A stretch of DNA of 64,000 nucleotides from Chloroflexota bacterium (GTDB lineage: Bacteria > Chloroflexota > Anaerolineae > Anaerolineales > Villigracilaceae). The first letter of the stretch is position 1. Every line of letters starts with the position of its first letter. The stretch covers positions 62,001 through 126,000 of the forward strand of contig JACRBJ010000081.1 in NCBI GenBank assembly GCA_016234555.1. Direction: 5' to 3'. Positions 23,860 through 32,296 of this stretch are shown one piece after another. The notes beneath the pieces are model-generated. The model saw only the letters and a list, made by a program, of their open reading frames with translations. It did not search any database and was not told the DNA's origin. A program made the translations under genes and the position numbers.

Positions 23860-24975
23860 CTAGGCCTTTTGGCCCGTCTGCTCACCGAGCAAACCGGTGG
23901 GACGGAAGAGCAGGATGAGAACGAGCGTTGCAAAAACCAACGCATTGGTCCAGCGGGCATTCAGGTACCCATCGCTGAAGGAAGCCAGCAGGCCGATCAG
24001 GAAACCACCCAACATGCCGCCGGTGATATTTCCAATTCCGCCGAGCACGGCCGCCGTGAAGGATTGCAATCCTGCGCGGAATCCCATAAACCACCAGGCC
24101 GTATTGTTGTATAAGCCGGCCATCAGGCCCGCCGCGCCAGCCAGTCCACCGCCGATGAGGAAGGTGGCGGTGATGACCCAGTCGATGTCGATGCCAAGCA
24201 TCTTGGCTGCATCGCGGTTTTGCGCGGTGGCGCGCATGGCTTTGCCAAGGCGTGTGCGCTGAACAAACAGATAAAGACCAGTCATCAAGGTGACGGCCAG
24301 GACGATAACAAGCACATCTTTAATGGTCAGACGAAGCGCAAGCCCGCTGGAGGCCAGCAGGTTGACATTCCAGCCCATGCTGGCGAAAAGCACCCCCAAC
24401 ATATCCGGGAATACTTTTTGGGACGCGCCGCCGGTCGTTCCAAAGCTTGGAACAAGCCAGGCCTGCGCCGCCCACATGAGACCAATATTCTCAATGATGA
24501 ACGACATACCGATTGCGGAGATTAATGGAGCCAGGCGCGGGGCATTGCGAAGGTGTCGATAGGCAAGCCGTTCGATGGTCGCATTTAGCAGGGCGCAGAC
24601 TACGATGGCAATAACCAGCGCAAGAATAAGTCCAAATACGATTTTTGTGGGGTCTTTGCTTTCCAGGGTTCCCGTCACGGAAAGCACGGTCAGGGACGTA
24701 AAAACGCCAATCATGTATACGTCACCATGAGCAAAATTGATCAACTCGATGATGCCATATACCATGGTGTATCCCAGCGCGATGATGGCAATGATCGCGC
24801 CGTTGGAAATTCCGATAATCAAAAATTGGACGAGTTGAAGCGGGTTGGCTTGTATGGAAGCGGCGATTACTGGAATGTCGAGGCCCGCAATTGGCCCAAT
24901 AAGGAGAACGATATAAAGTACTACGGCAGCGATGGCGAATCGCCTCAGGTTGAATTTTTTCCTGGTGGTGTCCAT
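23860..24975 (-). CDS. livH: Branched-chain amino acid ABC transporter permease LivH
   Basis: 371 residues. LivH core from about 45 onward: LIIGISNGAIIAIIALGYTMVYGIIELINFAHGDVYMIG is the family hallmark, and GKAMRATAQNRDAAKMLGID is the EAA loop that contacts the ATPases. An N-terminal helix (about 10-35) is extra to the E. coli form. Starts 79 bp after livK; a hairpin lies in that gap. Confidence 0.95.
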   Translation of the reverse strand: MDTTRKKFNLRRFAIAAVVLYIVLLIGPIAGLDIPVIAASIQANPLQLVQFLIIGISNGAIIAIIALGYTMVYGIIELINFAHGDVYMIGVFTSLTVLSVTGTLESKDPTKIVFGLILALVIAIVVCALLNATIERLAYRHLRNAPRLAPLISAIGMSFIIENIGLMWAAQAWLVPSFGTTGGASQKVFPDMLGVLFASMGWNVNLLASSGLALRLTIKDVLVIVLAVTLMTGLYLFVQRTRLGKAMRATAQNRDAAKMLGIDIDWVITATFLIGGGLAGAAGLMAGLYNNTAWWFMGFRAGLQSFTAAVLGGIGNITGGMLGGFLIGLLASFSDGYLNARWTNALVFATLVLILLFRPTGLLGEQTGQKA

Positions 24976-25011
24976 GGTGCTCCTCTATTACATTGCGCCT
25001 TCTATAGAAGC

Positions 25012-25043
25012 GAATGGGGGCGGCCATTCAGCCGCCCCCATTC
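25012..25043 (-). other. Intercistronic hairpin between livK and livH
   Basis: GAATGGGGGCGGC and its complement form a perfect 13-bp stem around CATTCA, starting 12 bp after the livK stop. No T-run follows, so it is more likely an mRNA stabilizer or processing barrier that keeps the binding-protein message more abundant than the permease message. Confidence 0.55.
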
Positions 25044-25054
25044 CAATGAGAGAT

Positions 25055-26305
25055 TTACTTGAAGGTGCCGACAGCTTCGTACTTGCCATCTTTGACGACA
25101 TAGAAGGTCATGTCAGTCAGGGAAGCATCGCCATTGGCGTCGAACGACCAGGTGCCGAGCGCGCCATCGAAGTTCTTGATGGCAAAGACTGCGGCATTGA
25201 CGGCAGCGCGGTCGGTGGGATCGCCACCCGCGGCGCAGACATCTTCAATGGCCTTGAGGGCCACGTTCATGGTCTCGTAGCCGTAAACGGCATAGGGCTC
25301 GGTCAGGGGGCCGAACTTGGCTTCGTAGTCCTTGACGAACTTCAGGCCAGCAGGGGGCAGCTTGTCGAGCGCAACGCCAGCGACGGAGGCGTAGGCGCCT
25401 TCGGCCACGTCAGCGCCAGCGCCGTCGATGAAGGCCTGGGTCTGGATGCCATCGGGACCGACGTACTTGACGGTCTCGTTGTCGCCCATGATCGCGACCT
25501 TGTCCTTCAACAGCTGGGAGGCATTGTTGTCCACGACCATGCCAACATAGATGGCATCGGGGGGACCACCGGCATTGCTGGTGGAGATCTTGGTCATCAG
25601 GGCCTTGTAGTCAGCGGCCTTCGGGTCGATGCCTTCGTGGCCGACAACCGTCAAACCAATTTCCTTGGCGGTGGCATCGAACACATCGGCGACGCCCTTG
25701 CCGTACAGTTCCTGGTCATCGAGGATGTAAACGGTCTGCGCGCCGAGGGACTTCACGAAATTGGCGGCAACCTTGCCCTGGATGTCATCAGCAGCAACGA
25801 CGCGGGAGTAGGAGCGGACGCCGGTCGGGTAGTAGGAATCGGTCACACCGGGCAGATCCTTGTCGGCCTTGGTCAGACCGGGGTTGGTGTTGGCCGGGGA
25901 AATCATGGTCAGCGGGCCGGCGGCGTTCAAAATCGGGATGGACAGCTTGGCAGCGCCCGAGTTGAAGGTGCCGAGGTAGGCCACGATCGCCTTGTCGGCA
26001 GCGGCTTTGTTGGCGTTTTCAGTCTCAACCGCGGGATCCCACTTGCCGAGGGCGGCCGAGGCATCGTCCCAGGCTTCGTACTCAATGGTGTACTTGCCAC
26101 CGCAAGCCTGGTAATTGGCCTGCTCGAGGCGCAACTGCATGGCGTTGACGATGGTCTGGGTCTGGGTCAGGGACGAACCGGTCATGGGCAGGCTGGAGAC
26201 GATTTTGAGCGTACCGCCACCACTGGTGCCGGTGCCGCCGCAGGCGGCCAATGCCATACTGGCGACGACCAGCAGGGAAATCAAAGCGAACAAACGTTTG
26301 GTCAT
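25055..26305 (-). CDS. livK: Branched-chain amino acid type binding lipoprotein LivK
   Basis: 416 residues. Signal peptide with lipobox VASMALAACGG (Cys about 21), then a Gly/Thr linker and a Peripla_BP_6 receptor with LKIVSSLPMTGSS, AYLGTFNSGAAKLSIPILN, TMISPANTNPGLT, VYILDDQELYGKGVADVF. First full gene of the liv operon; GGAGGAG stands six bases before the ATG. Its ATG overlaps the stop of a possible 30-residue leader ORF. As the only receptor transcribed with the transporter, it probably fixes the system's specificity; the exact ligand cannot be told. Confidence 0.95.
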   Translation of the reverse strand: MTKRLFALISLLVVASMALAACGGTGTSGGGTLKIVSSLPMTGSSLTQTQTIVNAMQLRLEQANYQACGGKYTIEYEAWDDASAALGKWDPAVETENANKAAADKAIVAYLGTFNSGAAKLSIPILNAAGPLTMISPANTNPGLTKADKDLPGVTDSYYPTGVRSYSRVVAADDIQGKVAANFVKSLGAQTVYILDDQELYGKGVADVFDATAKEIGLTVVGHEGIDPKAADYKALMTKISTSNAGGPPDAIYVGMVVDNNASQLLKDKVAIMGDNETVKYVGPDGIQTQAFIDGAGADVAEGAYASVAGVALDKLPPAGLKFVKDYEAKFGPLTEPYAVYGYETMNVALKAIEDVCAAGGDPTDRAAVNAAVFAIKNFDGALGTWSFDANGDASLTDMTFYVVKDGKYEAVGTFK

Positions 26306-26394
26306 TTCTTACTCCTCCGATGATATTGCGTGGTATTGATTCCCGTAAAACGGGTTGCACAAGCACGGCAGACAATGCTCTGGTCTGTCAGCAC
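26302..26394 (-). CDS. Possible small leader ORF with CxxC, coupled to livK
   Basis: In the livK leader, AAAGGAGG is followed by GTG (26394) or CTG (26391) and 30 codons ending in TGA that overlaps the livK ATG (ATGA). The translation begins LTDQSIVCRACATRF, which resembles the N-terminus of small zinc-ribbon proteins (TDKTLTCRDC-like) and then reads GINTTQYHRRSKK. The spacing to GTG is too short and CTG is a rare start, so initiation is doubtful. It could be a remnant of a zinc-ribbon gene, a leader peptide, or chance. Confidence 0.3.
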   Translation of the reverse strand: MLTDQSIVCRACATRFTGINTTQYHRRSKK

Positions 26395-26520
26395 CACCTC
26401 CTTTCGGCAGTTATATGAGGGGCGAATCTCATTTACAAGAAAGCCGGAGAAAAGTCCGGGTCAGGAGTTTCTCGCGGCTTTGATGTTCATAAAAGGTACT
26501 TCTACGATATTTAAACGCCA

Positions 26521-26549
26521 ATAGTAAGGCAATTTCATCCAACGGTCAA
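26521..26549 (-). promoter_or_regulatory. Promoter of the liv operon
   Basis: On the minus strand TTGACC (26544-26549) and TACTAT (26521-26526) are separated by 17 bp. The implied leader is about 200 nt before the livK ATG, and it contains a strong ribosome site and a short CCCGT-TTT-ACGGG hairpin (26341-26353). Confidence 0.55.
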
Positions 26550-26566
26550 GTTTGTAGCGCAATGAA

Positions 26567-27064
26567 TCAGGTTTTTGCCTGCGGCTTATATAAGAGTTGT
26601 TCACGGATGCGCAGATCGGTGTTGCGTATCTTCATGGCCAGGTCGGCGGCCAGGTTATACATGAGACGGAATCCCAATTGAGGGTAAGTCTCGCACAACA
26701 TGATCAATTTGTCGCGCGGGATGACCAGCAGGTGGGTATCCTTCTGGGCGGCGCGCGCCGAGGCGGAACGCAGGCCTTCATCCACCAGGGCCACCTCGCC
26801 AAAGGATTGCCCGCGCCGCAGCTTGGAGACGACGGTATCCTTCTGGGCCGTGCCGACCGGGCCGATGATGGCCGAGTTGATCGAGATGTCCACTTCTCCC
26901 TGGGTGATGACGTACAGCTCCTTGCTGCTGTTGTTTTCAAGGAAAATGATGTCTCCTTCATTAAACACCATTTCCTGACAAAGGTTCGCAACCAGTTCAA
27001 GTTGCGTGGACGTGAACTGGTAAAAGATGTCGCTTTGTTTGAGGTAGTTGATGAATGAGGTCAT
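26567..27064 (-). CDS. Single-domain cyclic-nucleotide-binding protein
   Basis: 165 residues. A cNMP-binding beta-roll (about 10-140): VFNEGDIIFLENNSSKELYVITQGEVDI, then RRGQSFGEVALVDEG and SASARA as the phosphate-binding cassette. The helix after it (LGFRLMYNLAADLAMKIRN) is the C-helix. There is no helix-turn-helix, unlike Crp/Fnr, so it does not bind DNA by itself and probably works through a partner. The ATG at 27064 is preferred; a TTG at 27103 would add 13 residues. It follows the LysM/M23 gene by 42 bp. Confidence 0.85.
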   Translation of the reverse strand: MTSFINYLKQSDIFYQFTSTQLELVANLCQEMVFNEGDIIFLENNSSKELYVITQGEVDISINSAIIGPVGTAQKDTVVSKLRRGQSFGEVALVDEGLRSASARAAQKDTHLLVIPRDKLIMLCETYPQLGFRLMYNLAADLAMKIRNTDLRIREQLLYKPQAKT

Positions 27065-27106
27065 GGTTGTTGAGAGTGTAGCATATTCAGGGATTGAGCG
27101 CAACTA

Positions 27107-28507
27107 CTACGGGTAGGATTGGATTAACCAATCCAACGGATCGATCTGAATACCATTAACCCACAATTCCCAGTGCAGGTGCGGACCCGTGATGCGGCCC
27201 GTTCCGCCCACCAGGCCGATGATCTGACCCTGCTGAACGTAGTCTCCCACCTGGACCTTGAACTCGGACTGGTGCCAAAAGCCGCTGGACACGCCCCAGC
27301 CGTGGTCGATGATCGTGGCGTTTCCGCGCACGGTCCAGAATTGGGCGAAAACCACCCGTCCCGCCGCCGGGGCGGTGATGGGCAGCCCGGTCCCGCCGCC
27401 GAAATCAAGGCCGGTATGGAAGCCGTCGATGGACAAGTCGGTTCCCTGACCAATGTAGGTGCGGCGGTTGCCATACCGCGATGTGAAATAGGTGGAATCG
27501 GCGTATTGAATGGCGGGCGAAATGAAATCCCCTGTCCATAGTTTCTCCGGGTTGGCTGGAGTGGTCAGGGTTATCAATTGCTGGGATTCAGGCTCGGTAG
27601 CGGCCGGGTCGATGGTGACCGGGTCCACATACAGAAGCGGGTCGTCGGGGTAATTGCCCGAGATGATGATTACCAGCTGCTCGTAGGATTGCGTGGTGCC
27701 GTCGGGCAGGGTGGCGTCCAGCCGCAGGGGATACAGGCCGGGCTCCAGCAGGGCGTGTACTCCCTGCAAGGCCACCTGCCTGCCATCCTCCATGAGGAAG
27801 AAGTGCAACGGGCGGTCCACCAAGATGCCGCCGAGGGTGACGCCGGGTTGGGTCTTGACGATGATCTCGCCCGTGCCGCCCTGTTTGAGGGGCAGGTAGG
27901 GGATGCTGGCGCTCTCGAAAGCCGAGGGCAGGCCGCTGGACAGTTGGCCCGAAGCGTTGCCAGGTGCGTACAGGCTGTCGCCGGGCAGGCCAGCCCAGGG
28001 CGCGGACAGGCCGTTGAGGCTGCTGACCGTCCATACGTCGGTGTTGTTCCGCACGGCCATCTCCAGCATGGATTCGCCCGGCTTAGGGCTGAGGGCGGCG
28101 TATTCGGGGGCGTTGTCCTGCTGCGGGATGATCATGCTGGCGCCGACGTAGAATTCGGTGGGACTGACGATGTGGTTGAGTTTGCGGAAGAGCTCCGGGG
28201 AAATTTGGGTGCGGCGCAGCAGATTGTAATACGAGTCCCCAAAGTTGATGAACTCGGTATTGAGCACGCCCGTAACCCCCTCCAGGCCCGGGATGACAAG
28301 TTGCTGACCGGCAGATAGCAGGTTGGGGTCGGCAATATTGTTGGCGGTCATCAACTCGGTCACCGAGATATTGAAGCGGGAGGCTATGGATGACAGCGTA
28401 TCGCCGGGTTGAACGACATAGTAAGGCCCGCCTTCCTGTGCGGAGACGGGGCGGACCGTGGAGAATATAATAATGAAGAAGAGGGCGGCGGAAAGGAGTT
28501 TATGCAT
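27107..28507 (-). CDS. Secreted LysM / M23 endopeptidase
   Basis: 466 residues. Signal peptide (LLSAALFFIIIFSTVRPVSA) then LysM 1 at about 28-73 (YYVVQPGDTLSSIASRFNIS...LLSAGQQLVIPG). A second LysM-like segment is about 85-130, and a third, weaker one is near 140-180. After a middle beta-region, an M23 peptidase domain occupies about 355-455: FHTGLDFGGGTGLPITAPAAG with the zinc His and Asp, then GPHLHWELWVNG with the HxH pair. It should cut peptidoglycan cross-bridges outside the cell. It starts within the end of the DUF192 gene (8-bp overlap). Confidence 0.92.
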   Translation of the reverse strand: MHKLLSAALFFIIIFSTVRPVSAQEGGPYYVVQPGDTLSSIASRFNISVTELMTANNIADPNLLSAGQQLVIPGLEGVTGVLNTEFINFGDSYYNLLRRTQISPELFRKLNHIVSPTEFYVGASMIIPQQDNAPEYAALSPKPGESMLEMAVRNNTDVWTVSSLNGLSAPWAGLPGDSLYAPGNASGQLSSGLPSAFESASIPYLPLKQGGTGEIIVKTQPGVTLGGILVDRPLHFFLMEDGRQVALQGVHALLEPGLYPLRLDATLPDGTTQSYEQLVIIISGNYPDDPLLYVDPVTIDPAATEPESQQLITLTTPANPEKLWTGDFISPAIQYADSTYFTSRYGNRRTYIGQGTDLSIDGFHTGLDFGGGTGLPITAPAAGRVVFAQFWTVRGNATIIDHGWGVSSGFWHQSEFKVQVGDYVQQGQIIGLVGGTGRITGPHLHWELWVNGIQIDPLDWLIQSYP

Positions 28508-28871
28508 CTTTGAATTCAACGCGATCCCCGATTTCGTAATTTTCCCAGCGAGTGGGGTGGATTTCCAGGATGTAGCGGGCGGGCTGCCTGGACAGGTAGG
28601 CGGGTTTCCAGGATTTGGCAATGATCTTGTCGACCACGGTCTGGCTCGAGTCGATCCAAAAAACAGCCAGATCGAAGGGGACGAAGAACATGTGGATGGA
28701 CGAGTCGAGGCGGGAATCCCGCCCTTCGACCAGGAGCAGGCCTTCATCGACGCCAAGCTGCGAACGGAACATCAGCCCGCGCAGGCGGCACAGGAACGAA
28801 TCGCAGTATCCCACCTTGGCAGGGGCAGACAGGGAATGGGTAAGATTATGAACGTGGATGGGATGAGGCAT
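28500..28871 (-). CDS. DUF192 family protein
   Basis: 123 residues. The DUF192 core is recognizable: SFLCRLRGLMFRSQL, MFFVPFDLAVFWIDSS and VVDKIIAKSWKPAYL, with the usual C-terminal YILEIHPTRWENYEIGDRVEF. No signal peptide is visible, unlike many secreted homologs. It overlaps the LysM/M23 gene by 8 bp, so the two are translated from one message. DUF192 function is unsettled. The start at 28871 lacks a clear ribosome site. Confidence 0.85.
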   Translation of the reverse strand: MPHPIHVHNLTHSLSAPAKVGYCDSFLCRLRGLMFRSQLGVDEGLLLVEGRDSRLDSSIHMFFVPFDLAVFWIDSSQTVVDKIIAKSWKPAYLSRQPARYILEIHPTRWENYEIGDRVEFKDA

Positions 28872-28927
28872 GTCTGTTAATGAAACAGGGCGACCCTGAA
28901 TTTGCCTGGGCCGCCCCGCGGACTGGT

Positions 28928-29326
28928 TCAGGAAACCAGGTTTTGTTGGTTCAGAATTTTTTCCACACTGGCGAGCAGATCCTGGGGGCTGAAGGGTTTG
29001 GTCACGTAATCGTCCACCTTGGCGATGTGAATGCCGAGCACGCGGTCGATGTTTTGGGCCTTGGCGGTGACGACAATCACCGGGATGTTGCGGGTTTTTT
29101 CGTCGGCTTTCATTTGCTGGTATACTTCCCACCCGTCCATATCGGGCATCATCAAGTCGAGCAGCACCAGGTCGGGATGCTCATCCCGAATCATTTGCAG
29201 GCCCTCCCGCCCGCCGGTTGCTCCCTTGACCTCGAAGCCCCGCCTCCCCAGAATGATACGGATGAGGTCGATCATCTCTGATTCATCTTCGATACATAAA
29301 ATACGCTTAACCGGTTGACTGCTCAT
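28928..29326 (-). CDS. Single-domain response regulator (receiver only)
   Basis: 132 residues, one CheY-like receiver. Asp residues EDES (13-16) form the acid pocket, Asp57 in LVLLDLMMP is the phospho-acceptor, and KPFSP near residue 107 supplies the Lys. No output domain. The kinase is not next to it. AAAGGTG lies five bases before ATG 29326. It is divergent from xthA, with 99 bp between starts, and leads into the DUF192 gene 56 bp later. Confidence 0.93.
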   Translation of the reverse strand: MSSQPVKRILCIEDESEMIDLIRIILGRRGFEVKGATGGREGLQMIRDEHPDLVLLDLMMPDMDGWEVYQQMKADEKTRNIPVIVVTAKAQNIDRVLGIHIAKVDDYVTKPFSPQDLLASVEKILNQQNLVS

Positions 29327-29425
29327 AAGACACCTTTCTGATAGTTTACCATAAAAGAGTGCGGCCATTCTATTACCGTTGACCTTTGTGTCGGTCGACT
29401 GATTGGAACAAAAAGAACATTGGGC

Positions 29426-30187
29426 ATGAGGATTATTACCTGGAATGTAAACGGTTTGCGGGCTGCCTTGGGAAAGAATGCGCTCGCCTGGGCTTGGGAT
29501 CGACAGCCGGATGCGTTATGCCTGCAGGAGATCAAGGTCCGCCCGGAGCAATTGACCGAAGAGCAGCGCACCTTCCCGCTTCGCGAAGTCATCTGGCATC
29601 CCGCCGAGCGCGCGGGATACAGCGGTGTAGCGACCTTCCTGGGCGCGCCCGCCCTGGAGATAAAGATCGGAATGGACGCTCCCGTTTTCGATGTCGAGGG
29701 GCGCGTCATCCAGACCCGGCATCCAGACTTTCGCCTGTTCAATATTTATTTCCCGAACGGCGGGCGCGGCGAGGACCGCGTGGCCTACAAGTTGGATTTT
29801 TATGCCCACCTGCTCGATCTGTGCGATGAACTTCACGCGCGCGGGGAGTCTGTCATCATCACCGGCGATTTCAATACCGCCCACCAGCCCATCGACCTCA
29901 AGAATCCAAAGGAAAACGAAAAGATCTCGGGTTTCATGCCCGAGGAGCGGGCCTGGGTGCAGAAATTCCTCGATCACGGCTTTGTAGACGCCTACCGCCA
30001 CCTGTATCCAGAAAAAGTGGAATACACCTGGTGGACCTACCGCCTGAATGCCCGCGCCCGCGGCATCGGCTGGCGCTTGGACTACTTTCTAGTGTCGGAA
30101 GCCCTGATGCCACGCATCCGCGACGTGATCGTTCATACGGACGTTCAAGGCTCCGATCATTGCCCCGTAGAGTTAATTTTAGATTAG
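29426..30187 (+). CDS. xthA: Exodeoxyribonuclease III
   Basis: 253 residues. The Mg-dependent exonuclease/AP endonuclease motifs are in order: ITWNVNGLRA, LCLQEIKV, GDFNTAHQPIDL, RGIGWRLDYFLVS, and the terminal SDHCPVEL. It repairs abasic sites and 3' blocked ends. ATG 29426 is chosen over TTG 29420. Transcribed toward ftsH. Confidence 0.96.
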   Translation: MRIITWNVNGLRAALGKNALAWAWDRQPDALCLQEIKVRPEQLTEEQRTFPLREVIWHPAERAGYSGVATFLGAPALEIKIGMDAPVFDVEGRVIQTRHPDFRLFNIYFPNGGRGEDRVAYKLDFYAHLLDLCDELHARGESVIITGDFNTAHQPIDLKNPKENEKISGFMPEERAWVQKFLDHGFVDAYRHLYPEKVEYTWWTYRLNARARGIGWRLDYFLVSEALMPRIRDVIVHTDVQGSDHCPVELILD

Positions 30188-30283
30188 ACTGGCACATTTT
30201 CCTGAAATTGATGGTTTTTGACGGAGAAGTGTTAGAGAATCGTAGAAAGATTTACCCGTTCAGTGCGTCTAGGAGAGCGGAGT

Positions 30284-30292
30284 TGGTATAAT
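30284..30292 (+). promoter_or_regulatory. Extended -10 promoter of ftsH
   Basis: TGG TATAAT at 30284-30292, with the T-G pair of an extended -10 and a perfect hexamer. No good -35 is seen. Transcription would start about 17 bp before the GTG. Confidence 0.55.
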
Positions 30293-30315
30293 TCGGAAAC
30301 TATTTGGAGGATTCC

Positions 30316-32181
30316 GTGAATTCACGCAGTCAAAATTTCATCGTCTACTTCGTGCTTATCGTGGCGATTGCGGCTATGATCTATATTGGTTTACGTCAGG
30401 AAACCCCGGGACAGGAAGTCCTGACGATCAACCAGGTAGCCCAGGATGTCAAAGATGGCGAAGTGGCCCGCATCGTAATCGAAGAAGAAAACCATATACG
30501 TGTGGTTTATTCGAGCGGAACCGAGAATGAGAAAGACGCCTACAAGGAACAGGATGCCACCCTGGTGGAGCAATTGAAAAGCCTAGGTGTTTCCGAGGAG
30601 CAGCTTTCCCCGGAGAATGTGGTCATCGAGGTCAAGCAGCCGTCCCTGTGGACGAATCTCCTGGGCCCGACCCTCATTTACATCCTGCCGTTATTGTTGA
30701 TGGTGGGTGTCTTGTGGTTCGTCTTCCGCCAGGCGCAGGGCTCGAATAACGCCGCCATGTCCTTCGGCAAGAGCCGCGCCCGCATGTTCAGCGGCGAGCA
30801 TCCCACCGTCACGTTCGCGGATGTGGCCGGGGTCGAAGAGTCCAAGCAGGAATTGGCCGAAGTGGTCGAATTCCTCAAGGAGCCGCAGAAGTTCATCCAG
30901 TTGGGCGCGCGCATTCCCAAGGGCGTCCTGCTGGTTGGCCCTCCTGGAACGGGCAAGACCCTGCTGGCCAAGGCCGTTTCGGGCGAGGCGGGCGTTCCGT
31001 TCTTCTCGATCTCGGGTTCCGAGTTCGTGGAAATGTTCGTGGGCGTCGGTGCCAGCCGTGTGCGCGACCTGTTCGATCAAGCCAAGCGACACTCGCCCTG
31101 CATCGTGTTCGTGGACGAGATCGACGCCGTAGGCCGTCAGCGCGGAGCAGGCCTGGGTGGCTCGCACGATGAGCGCGAGCAGACCCTCAACCAGATGCTG
31201 GTGGAGATGGACGGTTTCGATACTGATACCAACATCATCATCATTGCCGCGACCAACCGTCCCGACATCCTCGACCCGGCGCTGCTGCGCCCGGGCCGCT
31301 TCGACCGCCGCGTGACCCTCGACCGCCCCGACGTAAAGGGACGCGAGGCCATCCTGAAAGTGCATGTCAAGGGCAAGCCCCTGGAACCCGAAGTGGATCT
31401 GAGCTCCCTGGCGCGCGGCACCCCAGGCTTTGTCGGCGCGGATCTGGAAAACCTGGTCAACGAATCTGCCATCCTGGCTGCCCGCCGCAACAAGAAATCC
31501 ATCGGGCAGGTGGACATGGAAGATGCCATCGAACGTGTGGTGATGGGCCCTGAACGCAAGTCCCGCCTGATCTCGGACGAGGAGAAGCGTATTATTGCCT
31601 ACCATGAGGCTGGACATGCCGTGGTGGCCAATACCCTGGCCGAGGCGGATCCTGTCCAAAAAGTGACCATCGTTGGCCGCGGACAGGCTGGCGGCGTGAC
31701 CTGGTTCCGCCCCGATGAGGACCGTATCCTCATGTCCCGCAAGAAGATGCTGGCGACCCTGGCCTATGCTCTGGGCGGCCGCGCCGCAGAGGAGATCGTC
31801 TTCGACGACATCACCTCGGGCGCCTCCAATGACATCGAGCAGGTGACGCGCATGGCGCGCGCCATGGTCACCCGCCTGGGCATGAGCGATGAAATGGGCA
31901 ATGTGGTCTACGGCCAAAAAGAGGAGTTGATCTTCCTCGGGCGCGAGATCTCCGAACAGCGTGATTATTCCGAGGCTGTGGCCGAACAGATCGACCGCGA
32001 AGTCCGCAAGATCGTGGATGAATCCTACCGCCTGTCCAAGGAAATGCTTAGGCAGTATCGCACACAATTGGACCTGGTGGCCGCCAAGCTTCTCGAAGTC
32101 GAGTCGATTACCCGCGAGGAGTTCGAACAACTCTTCCCGCCGCCGACCCCCAAGAAGAGCGGCACACCGCAGTTGGCGTAG
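30316..32181 (+). CDS. ftsH: ATP-dependent zinc metalloprotease FtsH
   Basis: 621 residues, typical length. TM1 at about 9-26, periplasmic loop, TM2 at about 113-138. AAA domain: Walker A GPPGTGKT 208-215, Walker B IVFVDEID 263-270, second-region-of-homology around 313-331 (NRPDILDPALLRPGRFDRR). Zinc protease motif HEAGH 430-434 and downstream Asp near 509. GTG 30316 chosen: GGAGG lies five bases upstream. It degrades membrane and unstable cytosolic proteins. Confidence 0.98.
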   Translation: MNSRSQNFIVYFVLIVAIAAMIYIGLRQETPGQEVLTINQVAQDVKDGEVARIVIEEENHIRVVYSSGTENEKDAYKEQDATLVEQLKSLGVSEEQLSPENVVIEVKQPSLWTNLLGPTLIYILPLLLMVGVLWFVFRQAQGSNNAAMSFGKSRARMFSGEHPTVTFADVAGVEESKQELAEVVEFLKEPQKFIQLGARIPKGVLLVGPPGTGKTLLAKAVSGEAGVPFFSISGSEFVEMFVGVGASRVRDLFDQAKRHSPCIVFVDEIDAVGRQRGAGLGGSHDEREQTLNQMLVEMDGFDTDTNIIIIAATNRPDILDPALLRPGRFDRRVTLDRPDVKGREAILKVHVKGKPLEPEVDLSSLARGTPGFVGADLENLVNESAILAARRNKKSIGQVDMEDAIERVVMGPERKSRLISDEEKRIIAYHEAGHAVVANTLAEADPVQKVTIVGRGQAGGVTWFRPDEDRILMSRKKMLATLAYALGGRAAEEIVFDDITSGASNDIEQVTRMARAMVTRLGMSDEMGNVVYGQKEELIFLGREISEQRDYSEAVAEQIDREVRKIVDESYRLSKEMLRQYRTQLDLVAAKLLEVESITREEFEQLFPPPTPKKSGTPQLA

Positions 32182-32216
32182 GGTGGGGTGGGACGTAAAT
32201 AAGTAAACAGGTAAAC

Positions 32217-32250
32217 AAAAGAGCCTTCTGGGAAACCAGGAGGCTCTTTT
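32217..32250. terminator. Bidirectional terminator between ftsH and fadD
   Basis: AAAAGAGCCTTCTGG and its near-perfect complement (one T-G pair) around a GAAA tetraloop, with runs of A on the left and T on the right. It serves ftsH (+) and fadD (-), which converge here. Confidence 0.9.
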
Positions 32251-32296
32251 CTGATTTGCGAGCGGCGGCAGTCTACCTGCCAACTTGTTTGCCGAT

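Noticed and set aside
25012..25043. Rho-independent terminator after livK
   Set aside because: Strong stem but no T-run on the minus strand and livH follows directly; kept as an mRNA stabilizing hairpin instead.
26306..26520. Riboswitch in the liv leader
   Set aside because: Only short hairpins and a leader ORF are visible; I could not match any known riboswitch core.
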